Assembly: GCF_002288925.2 (NCBI RefSeq)
Contig: NW_022098067.1
Coordinates: forward strand, 5,325,458 to 5,389,457
Origin: Delphinapterus leucas
Lineage: Eukaryota; Chordata; Mammalia; Artiodactyla; Monodontidae
DNA: 64,000 bases
Direction of reading: 5' to 3'
In this document: positions 1-11,485 of the stretch, in pieces
Position numbering within the stretch: position 1 is the first letter of the stretch
Layout: each line of letters begins with the position of its first letter
Translations under genes and position numbers: made by a program
Notes under the pieces: model-generated
Database searches by the model: none
What the model was told of the DNA's origin: nothing
The model's input: only the letters and a program-made list of their open reading frames with translations

Positions 1-230
1 TTAACAGTGTAACAAATAAAAGGTTTTTTTACAGCCCCACTAATTTAATCAACACATATCTACAGGATAAAGCACCCAAGATTCTCAACCAAAATTATGT
101 GTTTCATAGCTCTGGGGTGATGTGTTATTGAGGACTTGTCTGCAGAGGCAGGAGTGCATTCTTCTCTCTGATTCCTACTTCAAATCTCTAGCACGGGCCC
201 AGATTCCTTCCCTTCGGTAATGCAAAATAC
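1..230. other. No feature recognised
   Basis: AT-rich sequence upstream of a recognisable L1 fragment. I see no gene, RNA or repeat in it. It may be unrecognisable old L1. Confidence 0.4.
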
Positions 231-651
231 AGGAACACAACAAAATATTAGCAAATTGAATACAACAATGTATAAAAAGAATTATACATCATTACCAAGT
301 GAGATTTACTCCAGTTATGAAAGGTTAGTCCAACATTTGAAAATCAATTAATGTAATTCCAACACCTTAACAGACTAAAACACACACACACAAAATTATA
401 TCAATAGTTGCAAAAAAAGCATTTGACAAAATCTAACAGTCATTCATGATAAAAACGCTCAGTAAACTGGAATTGAGAGGAACTTCCCCATCTTGACTTT
501 TAAAAATCTCCAAAATACCTAAATATACTTAGTAGTGAAAAAGTCAAATATTTCCCACTAAGATCAGGTAGAAGGCAGGAATGTCCCCTCTCACCAATCC
601 TCTTCAAACATTATACTGGAAGTTCTAGCTGATGCAATAAGACAATAAAAG

Positions 652-1208
652 TGTTACTGAATTAGACCCCAAGCCCACCTCTTGGGGTCCTAGCTGAACT
701 GAACCTCGCAGCTCAGTCAGGGAATTCTTTTCCACTCAGGTTTGTGCTGTCAATAATGAAACTGAGTTTGGTGTAAGCAAAACAGGGTTTATTCAATGGC
801 CAGAGAACAGAGAAGGGAAGCTCATGCTCTAAAGATATCTCCTCGGGACTTTTAAGGGGTAATGAGCAGATTCAACAACAGAAGCTGGGGAAAAGGGAGG
901 TGATTTCCAGAAAGAGCCAGTACATGCGCAGTCCCTCAGGCTCCCTTGCATATTGCACAAATTGTGTGTAGCAGAGTACAAATCCCCCCTTTAGGCAGAG
1001 ATTTTAGCAGGGTAACAGACCAAAGGCAACTCTTGGACACTGCCAGGTTTCATCTGTGCAGATGTGCTCCTTTTGTCAAGTTAGAGCTGGTTCAGTCTGG
1101 TTTTGTCAATGGCCTTTGTAGCATCCTGTTGACAAAACATTTCTAGACTGCTTGTTTTGTTAAAAATGTTTTTGCAGCCGGGGCCTGGGCTGCATAGCAT
1201 GGGCAACA
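652..1208 (-). mobile_element. Solo LTR of an endogenous retrovirus, antisense
   Basis: A 557-bp block interrupts the L1 ORF2 and has solo-LTR anatomy when read on the minus strand. It starts TG and ends CA (on the plus strand TGTTACTGAA...GGGCAACA), with short inverted ends TGTT/AACA. A 4-bp target duplication AAAG flanks it at 648-651 and 1209-1212. A TTAAAA box near 854-859 and an AATAAA-type signal (reverse TTTATTC near 789-795) lie in the right order for U3, R and U5. No internal retroviral sequence is present, so it is a solo LTR left by recombination. A 4-bp duplication fits a class I ERV; the subfamily is not identified. Confidence 0.75.
665..689. repeat. 9-bp perfect hairpin in the solo LTR
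   Basis: GACCCCAAG at 665-673 pairs perfectly with CTTGGGGTC at 681-689 across a 7-base loop. In LTR sense it lies close to the 3' (U5) end. Whether it has a role, such as RNA structure near the polyadenylation region, is unknown. Confidence 0.8.
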
Positions 1209-2854
1209 AAAGGAAATAAAAGCTATACATATTGGAAAGGAAGAAAAAACTGTCTCTGTTCACAGAGGACATGATCATCTAGGTAGGAAATCTGAAACAA
1301 TGAAAAAACTGAGAATAATAAGAAATTATGGCAAGTTTACAGGATACAATGTTAATATACAAAAGTCAATCACTTTCCTATATGCCAGCAATGAACAAGT
1401 GGATCTTGAAATTAAAAACACAATGTCATTTACATTAGTACCCTAAAAAAGAATGAAATACCTAGGTATAAATCTAACAAAATAGGGGGGAAAATTATAT
1501 GATGAGGAGAACTACAAAACTTTGAGGAAAGAGATTAAAGAGGAACTAAATAAAAGGGATATATGCCATGGTCACGGAGAGGAAGACTCAGTGTTGTCAA
1601 GATGTCAGTTCTTCCCAACATTATCTGTAGATTCAATGGAATCTCGATCAAAATCCCAGCAAGTAATTTTGTGGATATTGACAAACTGATTCTAAAGTTT
1701 ATGTAGAGAGGCAAAAGATCTGGAATAAAGAACATTATATTGAAGGAGAAGAAAAATGTTGGAGGACTGACTATACCCAATTTCAAGACTTACTGTAAAG
1801 CTACAGTAATCAAGATTAGTTACTGTTGAAATAATAGACACATCAATGGAATAGAAGCAGACCTACATAAATATAGTTAATGAACTTTGACAAAGGAGCA
1901 AAGACAATACAATGGAGCAAATAGTTTCTTCAACGTATGGTAAGGGAACAACTGGATATCCACATGCAAAACAAATGATCTAGACACCTTTCACCACAAA
2001 AAATAAAATGGATATCAGACCTAAATGAAAAATGCAAAACTACAAAACTCCTAGCATATAATATAGCAGAAAACCTAGATGACCTTTGGAATAGTGATGA
2101 CTTTTTAGATACAGTACAAAAGACAGGATCCACAAAAGAATTGTTGAGCTGTACTTTATTATAATTAAAAATTCTGTTCTACAAAACAATATCAAGAAAA
2201 TGAGAAGATAAGCCACAGAATTGGAGAAAATATTTGCAAAAGACACATCTGATAAAGGGCTGTTATACAAAATATACAAAGAACTCTTAAAACTCAATAA
2301 GAAAATAATCAATCAGATTTTTAAAAAGAGCCAAAGACTTTAACAGACACCTCACCAAAGAAGATATACAGATGACAAATAAAACATATAAAAATATGTT
2401 CTCTATGATATGCCATTAAGGAAATGCAAATTAAAACAACAATGAGATGCTACTACACACCTATTTGAATGGCCAAAATCTGGAACACTGACAACACCTA
2501 ATGCTGGAGAGGTTGTGGAGCAAGAGGAACTCTCATTCATTGCTGGTGGGAATGCAAAAGGGTACTCCCACTTTGTAAGCTACTGCCAATGCAAAGTGGC
2601 CCCAGCACACATCTCAAAGTGGAATGATGGGAATATCATGGATAAATGCCTCGTCTTCTATTGTTGGCCATGGCAAAAATGTTGTAAATTTGTCTCAAAT
2701 CCTTGTACTCTACAAGGGGATGACCAGAAGAAACACAGCCAGCAAGGTATTTTTTAAAAGACTTTTAAAAATAGCAGTTTCAATTTCACAGAAAAATTAT
2801 AAGGAAGGTATAGAGATATCCCATATTCTTCCCTGCCCCATACTATGACATTTG

Positions 2855-3000
2855 ATTTATTTTTTATTGTGGTAAAATATATGTAATATAAAATTTACTA
2901 TTTTTAAACGTACAATTAATTCAGTGACATTAAGTATATACTCATTGTTGTACAACTATCAACACTATCAATTTCCCAAACTGCCTTGTTCCTGGCTTAG
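2855..3000 (-). mobile_element. Probable old L1M 3'-end fragment, antisense
   Basis: The run TTTATTGTGGTAAAATATAT and the following text with CATTGTTGTACAACTATC resemble the reverse complement of a common mammalian L1M 3' end. The match is from memory and the fragment is short. Confidence 0.4.
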
Positions 3001-3254
3001 AGGAAAAGCTTTCAGTCTTTCACCATTGAGTATGATGTTAGATAAAGAGCATCAGAGAATATGACACACAAATCAGTTTAACAAAATATACATTAAACCT
3101 CTACATGGAAAGATACAAAACAGTGTTGACAGAAAAATGAGTCCTAAATAAATATAGAGCTATAGCATGGTCATGAATTGAAAGATATTTAAAATCTTTG
3201 CATTTCAGGTTTACATCAAAAGAAAATCTAAACAATTATTGAGCTCTAGTTAAT

Positions 3255-3495
3255 GGTATACATACTGAAGCATTTAAGAGTTGTATAGTAATGTCTCAAA
3301 TTTGCTTTGAAATGCATTAAAAATAAGATGGATAGATTAAAATAATGGATATATAGTTAGATAAATGATAAAACAGGTACTGTTAAATGGTAATGGTAAA
3401 AGCTATGTAGTGGATATATGGGTGTTTGCTGTAAAATTCATTCAATATTGCTATATATTTGAACATTTTTATAATAAAATATTATGTATGCATAC
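3255..3495 (+). mobile_element. Old L1M 3' UTR fragment
   Basis: The text around 3400-3480 (GTGGATATATGGGTGTTTGC, then a pyrimidine-rich stretch and ATAATAAAAT) matches the usual end of old L1M/L1ME 3' UTRs on the plus strand. No coding part remains. Confidence 0.55.
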
Positions 3496-3787
3496 TTATA
3501 TAAATGAATTTATGCTTGCATATGCATAAAACACCTTTAGAAGGATATCCAAGAAGCCAGTAATTGTAGTTGCCTCCTAGAGGTGTACTGCATGACAGAG
3601 GGTGACAGAGAGAGGCTTCCTATACTTCTAAATAAATATGACAATCATGTTTGATATAGACATCTTTAATTAGGACTCCCCACCCTAACTCATACTCAAT
3701 AAATCTCTATTACCTTACCTTACTTTATGATGCATGAAATTATACTATACATATATTTATTTGTCAATATGTTTACTGTCTGGTTTT

Positions 3788-3870
3788 CACAATAAAATGT
3801 AAATTCCATGATGGCAGGAACTTTGTCTGGCTCACCATTGTCTCTAGCACAGGGAATGAGGTTCTTAATT
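3788..3870 (+). mobile_element. L2 3'-end fragment
   Basis: TGTAAATTCCATGATGGCAG, followed by GAACTTTGTCTGGCTCACC and a TCTCTAGCAC stretch, follows the L2 3'-end pattern (gene-free LINE tail). Confidence 0.5.
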
Positions 3871-3874
3871 AAAG

Positions 3875-5293
3875 TAAACAAACAAATGAAACAAAAAATC
3901 TTGACCACTTGGTATTCTCAAGAGAGCAGGCAGGGGGAAGTATACAGTTACTCAGTGTCCAGGCCTGGGCTGGGAAGCCAAATGATACTGGCCATCTTGT
4001 TGACTATTGAAATTGGAGAGTTGTGGAGAAGGAATGTGAGAAGAAGCCAAGCATAAATGGCTTTACTGTCTCTAAAGTTGGAACTCAATTTTATTTCCTT
4101 TTGACATTGATTTGTCCACATTACAGCACATTTTGGGCATAGTCTGGGATTCCAAATATCCTCCTGAGGGCTTTGGATTTTTCTTCTCCCTCTGTACTCA
4201 GACCACTGTAGATGCTCATTATTAAATGCTAACTCTTTAGGCTGCTGCCGAAGCTACATTTCAAATTTGAACAGTGGAGGGTATTCCTTTAGGAGGCCTA
4301 ACTTGGCCCTCATTTGAAATAGTCAAATCACTTCTCCCCTTCTCAATATGGTGCATTTCCTGAGGGCCACTTCCCAGTTAAATAAAATTCAAACCCTAAA
4401 TTCTTTTTGCCTCTTATTTTCAGCATTTTCAGTCTCATACTTCCCTCAGATTCTGGGATTACCTTAAGCAGCTGCAAAGCCCATTGTGGGAAAACTCCTG
4501 CTCTCTCACTGGCTAAGCTTTAGGGCAAAGTTTTGATTTCTTTGACAACCTGAGTTTATTTTTAGAGATATTAGTATGACTCACCTCTCTTGACATTTAT
4601 TTCTATAAAAACTATCTTTAAAATGTCACATTTCCAACTCTGTACAAAGAGTGAGAGAAAAGCTGCAAAAGCATTTGAACCCAAAGAAAATCCCACTTGA
4701 GAGTTCTTTTCATCCTGCCATGTCCGTCCCCCCTTAATTCAGCTTCCTGAGATTGACATGCTTTTTCTGAACACCCCTTATAGAGCCACATCCTGCAGGT
4801 GTTTGTGTGTGTGAGTGACCTGACAACAGACATCTGGGGGCAAGAGGTCAGTTACACAAGCCAATATAAAATAAACTAGTGCTTGCATTGCTGTTTCTCA
4901 ACAGGAATTACTGGCTACAATATTAGTTACAGCTGAAGTATACATATGGCTCATTAAATACTAAATAAATATTAAAAAAAATTGTTTGAAGGATATACAA
5001 CACAGAAAAATGTTCCTGACAAAATATTTAGTAAACTGCACCTCCCTTTTCTTTTACTTAATCCTCTCAAGGGAAGTTGACTAACTCAAAACAAAGAGGA
5101 TAACAAAGAATGGGAGGCAACTGGTAAGTATGTCATGATGGGTTTCAGAATGAAGTGAAAAAAGAAAAAAAAAGGCTCCAAAATGAATGGATAAAAAGGG
5201 TAGATAGAAATGTAAAACCAAAAAAGCAAACATATTTCCAAATGCAAAGTTTATAGTGAAGCTGGGATTATAAGGATTTTCATTTCTCTGTCA
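3875..5293. other. No feature recognised
   Basis: About 1.4 kb of apparently unique AT-rich DNA. The open frames are short and show no recognised domain. A short GT run lies near 4802-4813. Confidence 0.4.
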
Positions 5294-5308
5294 AAAACTT
5301 CTAATTTT

Positions 5309-5500
5309 TTTTTTTTGCGGTACGCGGGCCTCTCCCTGCTGTGGCCTCTCCCGTTGCGGAGCACAGGCTCCGGACGCGCAGGCTCAGCGTCCATAGCTCA
5401 TGGGCCCTGCCGCTCCACGGCATGTGGGATCTTCCTGGACCGCGGCACGAACCTGCATCGGCAGGCGGACTCTCAACCACTGCGCCACCAGTGAAGCCCC
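5309..5500 (-). mobile_element. CHR-type tRNA-derived SINE, antisense
   Basis: A full SINE in reverse: poly-T near 5305-5316, then body, then the reversed head ending CACTGCGCCACCAGTGAAGC. The reversed pol III box B (CACGAACC) and box A (CACTGCGCC) are both visible. A perfect 15-bp target duplication AAAACTTCTAATTTT flanks it (5294-5308 and 5501-5515). The perfect duplication and little-decayed body suggest a fairly recent insertion. Confidence 0.95.
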
Positions 5501-5515
5501 AAAACTTCTAATTTT

Positions 5516-5879
5516 AAAATGAAAACAAGGCATAATATACTTGAAAAAATGCTATTTTTTCAGTGTTCTGAAAATGAATATGTAAGTGTATATTTTAAAT
5601 ATATTTACTTTTAAAGTGTGCAAATTCCTAGATTGGTTACATTAAAGGATTCAAGGAAGCCGGTAACCAAATGGTATAAATAGAAATGCACAGCGACTTA
5701 ATGTGCCAGAGGGATATTATAGAAGCCAGTTGGGAGAGCAGGAGAGTGGGTTCTGGATGGCAAACATGATTCAATAAAAGTCTGAAACTGCCGAGAAAGG
5801 TCTCATATATCCATTTAACCAGAAAATAAGAGAAATAGCTCAACTAGAGTTCTAATCTGGGGATAATGACCCTACTAAC
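5516..5879. other. No feature recognised
   Basis: AT-rich intergenic sequence. Nothing recognised. Confidence 0.4.
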
Positions 5880-6320
5880 CAGCCAATAGAGTTGAAGTAT
5901 TTACCAAGCACTTATCGTGCAATAAGGGCACTGAGCTAAGTCCATAGGAGAAATACTACACATATAATAAAGTGTGTTAGTTCTTAAGGAGTATACAATC
6001 TGGAAATAATACAGAAAGCCATTCTTCAAGGCTTAAATAATGTGAGGCATGCAAAGGGAACTCAGATAAGAGAAAACCAGGGGGAATTTGAAAATCCTTA
6101 CATGACAGAAAGACTTCGGTTGAACATTGAGTGATGAGTGAGAGAAGAAGAGTATTAGAAGTGAGAAAACGAATCTGCCTTATTACAGATGGATAGCCAG
6201 AAGCTCTGAAACAAGGTGCATTTCAGTGTATTTTAATGTTTCCAAAGATAGTCATAGATTCTCAATAAAGACTGTGTTAAAACAGAATGAATGAATAAGT
6301 GGGTGAGTGAATGAGTGAAC
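5880..6320. mobile_element. Possible decayed L2/MIR-related sequence
   Basis: Around 5895-5950 the text resembles an antisense L2 (AAGCACTTATCGTGCAATAA, GCACTGAGCTAAG). Around 6250-6320 a plus-strand L2 tail pattern appears (CTCAATAAAGACTG and GAATGAATGAATAAG-like repeats). Both matches are weak. Confidence 0.3.
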
Positions 6321-6774
6321 AGTAAGTACATTTTGAAGTGAATTTTGTGCATTTTAAAATTATGGTGAGGGTTGGAAACTTGTGTGCTCTCTGCTTCTGA
6401 CACTATTCACTCCCAGCAGGGCCATGTCATGAGGGCTAATTGGAAATTTCTCATGTCCTTGTCCTCCAGAATCTGATTCAAAAGTTCTTTTGTTCAGCTG
6501 TCTTTGTTCTTTATTTTAATTGCCTCCCTACCTTTCTGTTCTTTGCCTGTGCCCGCTTAGTTTGCTGATATTTTTATTTTGTGCCCAGCTTGGAACTCCC
6601 TCTGGACAGTGCTCTCAGTGGCACTACCATGGTCTTCCATGCTGTAAAAATGCAGTGGGAGCAATGTTATCTCTGTTCTGCACCCAGCCCTCAGGGGCTT
6701 ATCTAAATCCTGAATTGGGTTAGGAGTCCACTCCACTAATGCTGTGGTGAGCCTACTATGACAGAAGCCTGGAT
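6321..6774. other. No feature recognised
   Basis: Apparently unique sequence with a 67-codon frame (6520-6723) that shows no recognisable domain. Confidence 0.35.
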
Positions 6775-7215
6775 TCTATTTAGGTTGACCTCATTAATTA
6801 ACTCTAGGTTCTTTAATTCAGTGGTGAACAAGATAGATATAGTCTCTGCCCTCACGGAACTTACATTCTAATGAAGGAGAAGATGTGAGACACGATAATA
6901 AATTTGGAATTAAATGAAAAAAGTCATTAAAGGGTGTTAGGTTAAACAGGGATATAAACCCTTTTATGTGTTAAAAGATTACTCTTGCTACTATATGTAG
7001 GAGATGACATAAGGGAGGTAAGAGCAAACAGTAGGTGGTCAGCTGGTGACATTAAAATAGACCAAAGGGGAAAAGGTGATAGTTGGGACAGATAGAGCAA
7101 AGATGGAAAGAAATGGATGTATTCAATATATATTTGGAAAGTAGATTTGACAGGATTTGTTATTACAGTGGATTTGAGTGAAAGCAGGCAAGGATTCATT
7201 CTGGAGAATCTTGGG
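6775..7215 (-). mobile_element. L2 fragment, antisense
   Basis: GTGAACAAGATAGATATAGT, followed by CTGCCCTCACGGAACTTACA and TTCTAATG, is the reverse complement of the L2 3' region. Downstream text (GATTACTCTTGCTACTATATG, AAGCAGGCAAGGATTCATTC) follows L2 further in. Confidence 0.65.
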
Positions 7216-7956
7216 AATCAATGGAATCCAATGCTCTATTGGCTTTGTATTGAGCTTGACTCACAGTAGAGAGGCAAGAGCCACCTGAATATTAATATTG
7301 CAAACAAGTCAGCCTCAACCCAGCCTTTTCAGTGTAAGTCATTGCCCTAATATAAGTAAGCCAGATCTCATGTCCCTACACTTTGGTAGTACTAGAATTT
7401 TGTCCAAAGCTGTGAACATTAGAGGGCCCAGATTCAAGACCATCTTTTGGGTGGGATACAGCTCATTATAGACAATAATTGAAAGCTGACTTCCTGAGAT
7501 TTCATGCTTCTCTGAGAAAACCATGCCATCATGCCATAGAGGTCTCTATAACACAGATGATTTATACTTAAACAAAACAACTTGGATTTGTTGTCCCTAC
7601 TCATTTGCTTAGTGTACAGCAATTTGATAAATATATTTCTCCTCTCTCTCTAGCATACAAAAGCTCAGTCTTGTCACTATAGCATTATCTTCAGTTTTTT
7701 TGTAATCATATCTTACTAGATTAAAGAGATTTTCCACTGTGGACTTATTCAAATGAAAATCATTGTTAAAACATAAATGTTACCTTAAAAAAAGAAAAAG
7801 AAAAAAATGCAATAGGTAGTTTTAAACTTTTTGTTTCAAATTAGCTTTAATAAAGGGAAGAGCATGGACAAGAACCTAGGGATAGTCTATGGTTGAGAAG
7901 GGGAGCTGGAATGAGTGGAAGAGCAGGTTATCCAGAATTCGGTATGAAGGCACTGG
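7216..7956. other. No feature recognised
   Basis: Apparently unique sequence. A short A-rich stretch sits at about 7787-7808. Confidence 0.35.
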
Positions 7957-8062
7957 GAGGGAAGAAAGAGAGTGATAGAGAGGAAGAGAGGGGGAAGGGA
8001 GGACAGGAGAGGAGGAGAAAAGAGAAGAGACTAGAAGAGAAGAGAAGAGAAGAAAAGAGGAC
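7957..8062. repeat. Purine (GA-rich) simple repeat
   Basis: About 105 bases almost wholly A and G on the plus strand, with repeated AGAGAAGAGAAG units near its 3' end. It opens an 83-codon lysine/arginine/glutamate-rich frame (7893-8144) that is a by-product of composition. Confidence 0.85.
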
Positions 8063-8689
8063 AGCTACCCAGGATGGTGGTGAAAGATGTGACTGCCCCA
8101 TGTTTCATGTAAACAGCCTACTGTACAAGTACACTGCAATTTGATTCTTAAACTCATTTGAGTTTAGATACTCTTTTAAGGACTGATGTTACATGACCAA
8201 CCAAGGTGTTTTATAAAGGGTAGTTTCTTTTAAAATAATTATCTCTGAAAATATACTTCAGTGGATACTAATCCATGGGGCTCTAGGTTAAATATATATT
8301 TATTCCTTTGAAATTTTATTAGTCATTCTTGAGAATGGATGTTGCCTTTGCAGGGCAATCAGCAGGGGAGCCATGTACACCAAGCGAAAAGGAGGAGAAA
8401 TAATCATTGTTTCCAGATTTATCTCAGTCTGGATGATTCAGTTTCTAGGGATGAAGAATGTAACATTTTCCTCCAATGATCTATGACATAGGAAGATAAT
8501 AGTTATATGAGAGGTATTCCTATTGAAGGTAGTGTTTCCTGTCTTGTGGGTTTTGTATTCTGCTAGGGAAAATGTGATATTTCTTAAAATTGCTGAAGCC
8601 TTGAAGACCTACCTGTGTTGTTGTGGGTTTCTAGGCTCACAGAAAAGTTACTTATAATTAACTCTCTGTTTGAGCAGGGCCAAGAGTTT
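8063..8689. other. No feature recognised
   Basis: Apparently unique sequence. A splice-acceptor-like GCCTTTGCAG (8344-8353) is followed by a 41-codon open stretch to a TGA at 8477-8479, not enough to call an exon. Confidence 0.3.
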
Positions 8690-8790
8690 CCTTTAACAAA
8701 TATTTATGCCAAGTGAAAGACTCAGTGCTAAGACTAAAACAATCCATTAGGCATAATCCCTGTCTTTGAGGAGCTTAGTTAATTGTACCT
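8690..8790 (-). mobile_element. Probable L2/MIR fragment, antisense
   Basis: ACAAATATTTATGCCAAGTG, then CTCAGTGCTAAG and CCTGTCTTTGAGGAGCTTAG, follows the reverse-complement L2 3'-end pattern. Confidence 0.45.
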
Positions 8791-9229
8791 GGTACTTAAG
8801 GTTTTCCTCATATCCAAAAATTGTGAGTTTTGTTGTTAATTCATATTTTCAGTATTGCAGTAGTAGCCTAAGTAAATTATTTTCACTTGGATACTTCATT
8901 TGTAGTTGACTTATGACCACTGGGTCAATGGCAGTACCATAACTATTTTGGTAGGTGGACTAACAAAGTCTGAGTCCTTGCCTGCTATTCACCAGTGCCA
9001 GCCCTCAGCAATGGTCCTGAATCCAGTCTCTTCTAGCTTACAGATCTCTGAATTAGTGTCTTTTAAATACATTTGTGAGCATCCAGTGAATAGGAGCAGG
9101 ACCTAGTCATTTCTGTCCATCTCACTATATCAATCAAGATATAAGAATATAACTATGTTTTATTGATAAAAGATTGAAATGAAGAGATATGCTTTATAAG
9201 TGATGTGATTTTCACATATGATTCTTCAA
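8791..9229. other. No feature recognised
   Basis: Apparently unique sequence with one 66-codon frame (8906-9106) of no recognised family. Confidence 0.35.
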
Positions 9230-11485
9230 GGTGCCATTTTCATGAGGTTTATAATAATAAAATAAGTAATACAAGAAAAAATTAAGTGATACAAGCAAAA
9301 TTATACCACCCCACATTCATATTGGAAGACTCTAGTACATTTTTCTCAGTAATAAATAGACCATGAAGACAAAAAGTCACCAAGACTGTAGAACACTTGA
9401 ACACCATATTTACAAACTTGACCTAACTATATACAACACTGTATATAAAGCTCAAGAGCCCTCATTCGTTTTAAGTGCACATGGAACATTTAGTGAAGTA
9501 TGAAAAGTCATAAAGCAGTCTTAACAGATTTAGAAGGATTCAAATCATATCAGATATGTCTACTGACCATATTGGAATGCAGTGATGTTAGAAATAATAA
9601 AGATACCTAGAAAATTATCTTATATTTAGAAACTAACAAATATACTTTTAAATGCTTCAATAAAGAAATCACCATGAAGATTAGAAAATATTTATTTTGA
9701 ACTGAATCATAATGAAAGTAACACATCTGAAAACTTATAGTGAAGTCCATGCCTGGAGAGAAATTTATAGACTTAAATATGTATATTATATATTACAATC
9801 AATTAAGCATTCATATCAAGAATTTAGGGGGGAAAGAAACAAAAAATTAACCCAAAAATAGAAGGAAGAAAATAATGAAGAAAAGAAATATAGGAAATTA
9901 AAATAATACTGTAAAGATAAAGTGAAAAATTTAATGGCTATACATGGATAGAAAGGACAAAATTCTAGAAAAACACAACTTATCACATCTGCCCACAAAA
10001 GAAAGAGAAAATCAGATTAGTCTTATATCTATGAAGTAAATTATATTCATTATTCAAAACCTTTCCTGAAAGAAAACTCCATGCCAGATATTTTATACCA
10101 AATGTTTGGTCATTTCTAACAAAGAAATGATGACATCAATCTCCCAAAATTTTTTCTAGAGAGTAAATAGAAATGAATACTTACCAAGATGTTTTATGAG
10201 ATCTCTGTAATCTTGATACCTAAACCTAACATGTACCTTATAAAAAAGGACAACATAATAGATTCAATGTGATCTCTTTCAAAAAATCCCAGGTGTGGGG
10301 ACTTCCCTGGTGGTGCAGTGGTTAAGAATCAGCCTGCCAATGCAGGGGACATGGGTTAGGTCCCTGGTCTGGGAAGATCCCACAAGCCGAGGAGCTATGA
10401 ACCATGTCATATATCAAGACATTATGAACTATGTTAAATCATATGCTATTTGCATAAGGACAGAAAAATAAATCAGTGATTTACAATAAAGATTTTAGAA
10501 ACAGTTCCATACATATATGGAAATTTGAATCATGAAAATGCATATACTTTAGGGTTATAGGGAAAGATTATTCAAACAATATTTCTGGAGCAACTAGATA
10601 TCTATGGTGAAGGAGAGTGGTGGAAATCTGACTTCTAGCTCATATTTAGACATAAATTCTAGATGAAATTAGATCTAAACATTAATTGTAAAACATAAAA
10701 TAGAGTTTTTATATTTTTTAATTTTTAAACTTGACACAAAAATCATTAATTTGACTATATTAGAATTAAAATATTTACATTAACAAAAAGGTTCCATTAA
10801 GAGAGTAAAGAGGCAAATCCACAAATTAGAATACATTCTCATTACTTACATCAGACTAAGGGCACATTTCCAAAACATGTGAAGAACTTCTATAAATCAA
10901 TAGAGAAAACAGTCAAATCAGATGAAATATTAGCAAAAGAAAGTCCCCAGAAACTTTGAAGAGGAACTTCAAAACTGAACACATACAAATGACCAATGAG
11001 CACTGGAAAGATGCTTAACCTCCTTGCTCATTAGAAAAATGCAAATTAGAACCACAATGCAAATCTACCACATATGTACCAGAATGAATAAAATTTAAAA
11101 GGCTGGCCATGTCAAATGTTCATGAGAATGTGGAGTAACTCAACACTCATACTTTGCTGATGGAAATATCAGTTGCTACATCACTTTGGAAAACTCTTTA
11201 ACGGTATTTTCTAAAGTTGAAGGTGCACATATTCTTTGCCCCAGACATTTCTGTCCTAGCTATATCCAACAGAAATACATATAAATGGGCAGTTGTAATA
11301 GCCCCAAACAGCATGCAATTCCAATGTCCTTTGATGTAGATTGAAAAATACATTACTGTATATTCTAGAGTATATTATACAGCAAGGAAAATGAATAAAC
11401 TCTAGTTTAATGTAACAATATGGATGTCTCCATAGCATAACATTGAACAGAGATAAAATGAATCCATTTATAAAATTTTTAGTAA
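9230..11485 (+). mobile_element. Old L1M fragment covering most of ORF2 and the start of the 3' region
   Basis: Degenerate L1 ORF2 from the endonuclease end (AAGTGCACATGGAACATTTA near 9473-9492) through the RT and C-terminal parts, ending near 11485 in a run equivalent to the last ORF2 codons. Stops and deletions are frequent. A SINE at 10297-10396 interrupts it, and roughly 150 bases of the expected L1 are missing at that point. Confidence 0.7.
10297..10396 (+). mobile_element. CHR-type SINE, 3'-truncated
   Basis: Begins GGGGACTTCCCTGGTGGTGC and runs through box A, box B (GGTTAGGTCC, decayed) and GATCCCACAAGCCGAGGAG. It then stops with no A-rich tail and no clear target duplication, so its 3' end was lost together with flanking L1 sequence. 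Confidence 0.85.

Larger units (their letters stand above)
231..2572 (+). mobile_element. Old L1M-type LINE fragment (ORF2 second half), split by an LTR
   Basis: Degenerate L1 ORF2 reads on the plus strand from the reverse-transcriptase region (an AKKAFDKI-like stretch near 410-440) through the C-terminal part (GGNAKG-like stretch near 2540-2560). It is broken by many stops and indels. Both ends are truncated: L1 similarity stops abruptly near 2572, before the 3' UTR. A solo LTR interrupts it at 652-1208; the L1 text resumes directly after, which shows the LTR came later. Family name L1M is inferred from the level of decay. Confidence 0.85.

Noticed and set aside
5309..5500. tRNA gene
   Set aside because: Pol III boxes are there, but the body, A-tail and target duplication show a tRNA-derived SINE.
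7893..8144. 83-codon Arg/Lys/Glu-rich frame
   Set aside because: Made by the GA simple repeat; composition alone explains it.
8354..8479. Exon-like block: acceptor-like GCCTTTGCAG then about 41 open codons
   Set aside because: Weak pyrimidine tract, no donor-side or homology support; the length is common by chance.
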